From Humisphaera sp. (GTDB lineage Bacteria; Planctomycetota; Phycisphaerae; Tepidisphaerales; Tepidisphaeraceae): a stretch of 8,709 bases of DNA. Where the stretch lies: NCBI GenBank assembly GCA_025351525.1, contig JANXVV010000383.1, forward strand, positions 1-8,709, read 5' to 3'. Made by a program: the position numbers and the translations under genes. Of this stretch, positions 5,435-8,709 are shown in pieces. Under the pieces are notes generated by a model. That model was not told the DNA's origin. It did not search any database and saw only the letters and a program-made list of their open reading frames with translations. Each line of letters starts with the position of its first letter. The first letter of the stretch is position 1.

Positions 5435-6397
5435 ATGCAGCGGATTTCTCAAAAGTGGCTTATTGCGGGCTTTCTCAGTTTTGGATTTGTGGCGGTTTTG
5501 CCGTCCAACGGGATGGCGAAGGATCCACCGAAAAAGGCTGACCGGGCCTCGGACCGGACTCCTGCTGCCGGCGAGGATTTGTCGGAAACGATCGAATTCG
5601 ACCGAATCCCCGAGCGTGCCAGGACAAAGTTGGTGGAAGAGCGTCACGGGGACAAAGTGCTGGCTTCCTATCACATCCGCCGCAATTCACGCGATTATTA
5701 TCGCGTGACCGTGGCGCACAAAAAGAGCGAGCGGGTCATACTGGTAACAGGCAACGGCGTGCTTGAAAATGTGGAGGATGTACGGACTGCTGAACTGGCC
5801 TCCTACCGTCAGAATCAAGACGCCTGGTATCGCGATTACGATGATCGCATGATCGCGCAGGATCGGGTGGCGACGCAGGCCGTGGAACGGGTCACCGCCA
5901 CCGTCGACAATCCCGAGCGCGTGAGCTGGGATCAACTTCCGGGCCGCGTGCGTGCCACCTTGGCCCGTGAAAACGGTGGTGAAAAAATCGACTACATCAT
6001 TCGCTACAACGACAAGGCGGCGAATAATGTCCTCTATCAAACCACACTCGCTGAATCCGGCGAACGAAAGCATTTGCTGCAAGTCCTGCCCGATGGCTCG
6101 ATCTTCAACGAAGGGGATTATTCCCCCAAGGGTCGCGAGGCGGATCAATGGAGGCCCCAGTCCCTGGGGTATGACGACCTGCCGGCCAAAGTCCGCGCAT
6201 CCGTCGATCGCGAGGCACCGAGTGGACGTGTGCCGCACGTCGATGTTGCCACCCGCCGCGGCGGGAAAATTTACACCGTCGAAATCGCCAACCGCGACGG
6301 CACGCGCTATCTGACGATGAACGAGGACGGTAAGGTTCTCTCCGATGTCACCGACAAACAGAACAGCGGCAATCCCTTGCCGACTCGGACCCGGTAA
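5435..6397 (+). CDS. Secreted protein with three PepSY-like repeats
   Basis: This encodes 320 residues. A Sec signal peptide is evident: M-Q-R-I-S-Q-K-W followed by a hydrophobic core and a likely cleavage after NGMA (about residue 29), so the protein acts in the periplasm or outside the cell. Three repeats begin at about 53 (IEFDRIPERARTKL), 163 (VSWDQLPGRVRATL) and 244 (LGYDDLPAKVRASV). Each has a hydrophobic-x-[FWY]-D-x-[IL]-P helix start followed by beta strands ending in a G-D/N-G-type turn (TGNGVLENV, LPDGSIFNE, NEDGKVLSD). This is the pattern of PepSY-like domains, which occur in secreted inhibitors and in sensors of extracytoplasmic state; the partner is unknown. The linker between repeats 1 and 2 is longer and charged. 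The gene has its own promoter, leader and terminator, so it is a single-gene unit. PepSY identity is by pattern, not search. Confidence 0.85.
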   Translation: MQRISQKWLIAGFLSFGFVAVLPSNGMAKDPPKKADRASDRTPAAGEDLSETIEFDRIPERARTKLVEERHGDKVLASYHIRRNSRDYYRVTVAHKKSERVILVTGNGVLENVEDVRTAELASYRQNQDAWYRDYDDRMIAQDRVATQAVERVTATVDNPERVSWDQLPGRVRATLARENGGEKIDYIIRYNDKAANNVLYQTTLAESGERKHLLQVLPDGSIFNEGDYSPKGREADQWRPQSLGYDDLPAKVRASVDREAPSGRVPHVDVATRRGGKIYTVEIANRDGTRYLTMNEDGKVLSDVTDKQNSGNPLPTRTR

Positions 6398-6422
6398 CGC
6401 TTCAGCGAAAATCAACGCAATC

Positions 6423-6458
6423 AAAACGGCCGCGCTCCTTTCGGAGCGCGGCCGTTTT
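6423..6458. terminator. Strong bidirectional intrinsic terminator
   Basis: A perfect 16-bp stem (6423-6438 with 6443-6458) has a GC-rich core (CGGCCGCGCTCC) and a TTTC loop. It is bordered by AAAA on the left and TTTT followed by CATTTTC on the right, so it can stop transcription from either side. It lies 25 nt after the stop codon of the PepSY-repeat gene. Confidence 0.93.
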
Positions 6459-6478
6459 CATTTTCATGAACCCGCATT

Positions 6479-6507
6479 TTGCATTCCGCTTGCACCGCCC
6501 TTACACT
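6479..6507 (+). promoter_or_regulatory. Possible promoter of the membrane protein-rluD unit
   Basis: TTGCAT (6479-6484, 3 of 6) and TACACT (6502-6507, 4 of 6) are 17 nt apart and lie just after the terminator, where a new promoter is needed. Transcription would start only a few nucleotides before the ATG at 6518, which has no Shine-Dalgarno sequence. The match is modest. Confidence 0.35.
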
Positions 6508-6517
6508 GCCTCTCCCT

Positions 6518-7408
6518 ATGAAAGCGGAACGACGCCACGAATTGCAGGAAAACGAGTTGATGAAGCAGGCGGCGAAAGCGGCCAAGATCATGCAGTTGCC
6601 GGATCTGCGCCGAAAATGGCTCAGTCGGGCGGCGATGGTGATCGCCGCCATTGTCGTCTTGGTCGTATTGATTCGCACGCGTATGACCGCCGCTGAAAAT
6701 GCGTATCGCGAGGCTTCGGATCATCTCAGCCAAGCCATTCCACTGGTGGAGGATGTGCGATCGGCGGCACCGAATCCGAATGAACCGCTCGACGCGAAAT
6801 ACATCGGCTTCGTACAAACCAGTTCTGAAAAAGCCAACAGCGAACTGGATAAAGTCAGTGCCGGCACCAATGACGCGAAGTTGCTGGCCCAGGCCTCGGT
6901 GTTACGCGGCGACGTGAATTTCGCGATGGCGAATGTGCCTGTGCTTCCCGCGCCGACCACCGCCACGACCCAACCTATACCCAGTTTAAAACTCAGCCGC
7001 GAGGAATACCTCGGGCAGGCTTCGTCGGCGTATCAGGAAGTGGTCGACAAATTCTCGGATCAACCCCTCAATTTGATTTCCGCCCAGTTCGGCTTGGGGG
7101 CAGTCGCGGAAAACCGTTCGGATTGGCAAGGGGCGGTCAATCACTATCAGGCGGTGCTGACGAGCGAAAATAGTTCCCCGACGCAGAAGCAATACGCCCA
7201 GCAGCGGATCAGCGTGTTGCCGTCGTTGAGTCAACCGGCGCTTCTGTTAAAATCGGCCAATGCACCGCTGGTGTCGGCAACCCAACCGACGACTCGGATT
7301 TCCCAACCGATCATCAGCCGAACCGCCACACAGCCCCTCAAGTTGCAATCGACCACGCAACCTGCGACGCGACCGACGACAACGCAATCGGCGACCCGTC
7401 CAAAGTAA
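6518..7408 (+). CDS. Single-pass membrane protein with TPR-like region and Thr/Gln/Pro-rich tail
   Basis: This encodes 296 residues. The ATG at 6518 is chosen because M-K-A-E-R-R-H-E-L-Q-E-N-E-L is a conserved kind of N-terminus for planctomycete membrane-anchored TPR proteins; a TTG at 6479 and an ATG at 6560 are alternatives. One transmembrane segment (AAMVIAAIVVLVVLI, 38-52) follows an Arg/Lys-rich cytoplasmic part, so most of the protein should lie outside the cytoplasm. Helical segments at about 55-125 and at 164-235 (YLGQASSAYQEVVDKF, then SAQFGLGAVAENRSDWQGAVNHYQAVL) look like TPR repeats of the YfgM/Tol-Pal-helper type, which act as assembly or chaperone platforms. The residues from about 254 to the end are low-complexity (TQPTTR, TTQPATRPTTTQ). 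There is no Shine-Dalgarno. The rluD-like gene begins 35 nt later with no terminator between, so they probably form an operon. The exact function is unknown. Confidence 0.85.
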   Translation: MKAERRHELQENELMKQAAKAAKIMQLPDLRRKWLSRAAMVIAAIVVLVVLIRTRMTAAENAYREASDHLSQAIPLVEDVRSAAPNPNEPLDAKYIGFVQTSSEKANSELDKVSAGTNDAKLLAQASVLRGDVNFAMANVPVLPAPTTATTQPIPSLKLSREEYLGQASSAYQEVVDKFSDQPLNLISAQFGLGAVAENRSDWQGAVNHYQAVLTSENSSPTQKQYAQQRISVLPSLSQPALLLKSANAPLVSATQPTTRISQPIISRTATQPLKLQSTTQPATRPTTTQSATRPK

Positions 7409-7443
7409 CACTGGCGACTTGCCGCCGTCCTACGCTCTAAACT

Positions 7444-8532
7444 GTGCCTCCTTCCCCTGAACAACCCGATGAATTAATGGAGGATCAGGTTCTCGAATCG
7501 CCATCGGAAGATGAGGCGGTTGATGAGGACGTGGCCCACTTCCACTTCCATATCAGTAAAAATTTCACCCGCCGGATCGATCAATATCTGACCGATCGAA
7601 TTTCCTATCTCTCGCGCGCCGGTGTGCAGCGACTTATCAACGACGGTCTGGTGAAAGTGAATGGCCGGGTAATCAAATCCAGTTATAAACCGCACGATGG
7701 GGATGAGATCGACATGGTCGCCCCGCCGAAGCCGGTCAATGAACTGATACCCGAACCGATCCCGCTCGACATCATCTACGAGGATGAGCATTTTCTGGCG
7801 CTGAACAAACAGGCGGATCTCATCGTGCATCCCGCGCGCGGTCGATGGAGCGGAACGCTCGTCAACGGGTTGGTCTTCTATGGGCAAAAGTGGAGTTCAC
7901 TGAACGGCAATTGGCGACCCGGCATCCTGCACCGTCTGGATCGCAACACCACCGGCGTCATGCTGGTGGCCAAAAGCGACGAAGCCCATTGGCGGATTGC
8001 GCGGCAATTTGAAAACCGCACGATCCAGAAAACCTACATTGCCATTTGTCATGGCGTGCCGCCGTTGCTGGCGGATGTACTCGACATGCCGATCGGTAAA
8101 GACAAATATATTCGCGAGAGGCAGGCCGTCCGGAAAATTGAAAACGGGGGCCGGCAGGCGATCACCAAATACGAAGTCCGGGAAATGTTTCCCCTGCTGC
8201 CGACCGCCGGCCTGCACAACAGCGAACATGCCTCGGATAAAAAACTGGCCGCCCCGCCTTCGGGATTTTCATACATCAAACTGACACCAAAGACCGGCCG
8301 CACCCACCAGCTTCGCGTTCACATGTCCGCCATCGGTTTCCCGATGGTCGGCGACACGATGTACGGCGGGCGCATCATCGAATCCGGCGACTTCCGCTTC
8401 GAACGCCAGGCACTTCACGCCGCCGAGATCACCTTCGTACACCCGGCCACCCTGAAGACTATGACGATCAAAGCACCCCTCCCCCCGGATATCCTCAAAC
8501 TGCTCGAACTGCTCCGCCCTAAAAGCCCGTGA
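7444..8532 (+). CDS. rluD: RluA/RluD-family rRNA pseudouridine synthase
   Basis: The 362-residue protein has an acidic N-terminal extension (1-35), an S4 RNA-binding domain (about 43-90: RRIDQYLTDRISYLSRAGVQRLI, then DGLVKVNGRVIKSS) and a pseudouridine synthase domain. The catalytic motif is H-R-L-D-R-N-T-T-G-V-M-L-V-A-K with the nucleophile Asp at 166. The second signature, P-K-T-G-R-T-H-Q-L-R-V-H, covers about 282-293. Such enzymes isomerise uridines in 23S rRNA (helix 69 for RluD); which site is modified here cannot be told, so the symbol is by family. It is longer than E. coli RluD (326 residues) because of the N-terminal extension and an insert at about 255-275 before the second signature. 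The GTG at 7444 gives the longest form; an ATG at 7477 would drop 11 residues. Neither has a Shine-Dalgarno, so the start is uncertain. Confidence 0.93.
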   Translation: MPPSPEQPDELMEDQVLESPSEDEAVDEDVAHFHFHISKNFTRRIDQYLTDRISYLSRAGVQRLINDGLVKVNGRVIKSSYKPHDGDEIDMVAPPKPVNELIPEPIPLDIIYEDEHFLALNKQADLIVHPARGRWSGTLVNGLVFYGQKWSSLNGNWRPGILHRLDRNTTGVMLVAKSDEAHWRIARQFENRTIQKTYIAICHGVPPLLADVLDMPIGKDKYIRERQAVRKIENGGRQAITKYEVREMFPLLPTAGLHNSEHASDKKLAAPPSGFSYIKLTPKTGRTHQLRVHMSAIGFPMVGDTMYGGRIIESGDFRFERQALHAAEITFVHPATLKTMTIKAPLPPDILKLLELLRPKSP

Positions 8533-8534
8533 AT

Positions 8535-8607
8535 TTTTTAGCGGTTATGCCGAAGGCACGCGTTTTTCGGATTGAAAAACGCGTGCCTTCGACACAGCCG
8601 CTAAAAA
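8535..8607. repeat. Large perfect-core hairpin element after rluD
   Basis: The outer arms TTTTTAGCGG (8535-8544) and CCGCTAAAAA (8598-8607) are perfectly complementary. The inner 18-nt arms (8551-8568 and 8574-8591, core GGCACGCGTTTTTC) are also perfect and close a GGATT loop. The 6-nt pieces between them pair in part (one G-U, three Watson-Crick and two mismatches). The whole is a 73-nt, nearly continuous stem of about 34 pairs starting 3 nt after the rluD stop. The A/T runs lie at the base of the stem, on both strands, so it could terminate transcription from either side, but its length and inner symmetry fit a dispersed REP/MITE-like element better. Confidence 0.75.
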
Positions 8608-8645
8608 TATCGCGACCTTTTAGAACAACGTGCATGAATCAAAAT

Positions 8646-8689
8646 AATAGCCGTGGCCGGCAGGCCTGGGGCTGCCGTCCACGGCTATT
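8646..8689. repeat. Second hairpin element, terminator- or REP-like
   Basis: AATAGCCGTGG (8646-8656) pairs with CCACGGCTATT (8679-8689). After one C-T mismatch, CGGCAG (8658-8663) pairs with CTGCCG (8672-8677), closing an 8-nt loop (GCCTGGGG). The stem is flanked by AAAATAAT on the left and TTCAATTT, then CTTTT, on the right, so it could act as a weak terminator in either direction. The next gene is outside the window, so it may belong to a convergent neighbour. Confidence 0.7.
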
Positions 8690-8709
8690 CAATTTGGGTC
8701 TTTTGAAAA

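Noticed and set aside
5687..6424. Minus-strand open frame of 245 residues opposite the PepSY-repeat gene
   Set aside because: It overlaps a gene with a signal peptide, ideal ribosome binding site and domain repeats, its start lies inside the terminator hairpin, and its sequence shows no recognisable domain.
7300..7405. Repetitive CAACC/CGACC-rich DNA at the end of the membrane-protein gene as a possible CRISPR-like or tandem repeat
   Set aside because: The units are irregular and follow codons for the Thr/Gln/Pro tail; there are no regular spacers.

Overview
The window most likely comes from a planctomycete (phylum Planctomycetota). The main evidence is a PSCyt2/PSD1-type protein (DUF1549 + DUF1553) on the same strand as a Tat-exported DUF1501 protein, a pairing that is highly expanded in that phylum. 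Supporting signs are the large hairpin repeats between genes and a Thr/Gln/Pro-rich 'TTQPATRP' style tail of the kind common in Phycisphaerae. The class-level placement is only a guess. All genes recognised here lie on the + strand.

Layout. 1-2553: the 3' part of the DUF1549/DUF1553 gene, cut by the left edge. 2554-3692: a small defence/stability island with an orphan antitoxin-like gene (2608-2808), then a toxin-antitoxin pair higB (2956-3237) and higA (3251-3550). Its own promoter and operator-like palindromes can be seen. 3551-3692 shows no gene, only an A/T-rich patch with a T6 run and the ribosome binding site of the next gene. 3693-5153: the DUF1501 protein. 5154-5434: a gene-free stretch holding a nested inverted repeat (5184-5248), a strong sigma70-like promoter (5275-5304), a leader hairpin (5316-5364) and a short palindrome (5401-5414). 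5435-6397: a secreted protein with three PepSY-like repeats, closed by a textbook bidirectional terminator (6423-6458). 6518-7408: a single-pass membrane protein with a TPR-like region and a low-complexity tail. 7444-8532: an RluD-family pseudouridine synthase, 35 nt downstream and probably co-transcribed. 8533-8709: no gene, but two large hairpins side by side (8535-8607 and 8646-8689).

How the parts relate. The DUF1549/1553 and DUF1501 genes would normally be adjacent and are thought to act together outside the cytoplasm; here the toxin-antitoxin island separates them. The PepSY-repeat gene is an independent unit with its own promoter, structured leader and terminator. The membrane protein and the pseudouridine synthase form a last transcription unit. 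Several genes lack a Shine-Dalgarno sequence, and higB in particular looks leaderless. I did not find a clearly new multi-gene system. The points most worth checking are the interrupted gene pair, the higBA control region, the structured 5' leader and the three intergenic hairpin elements.
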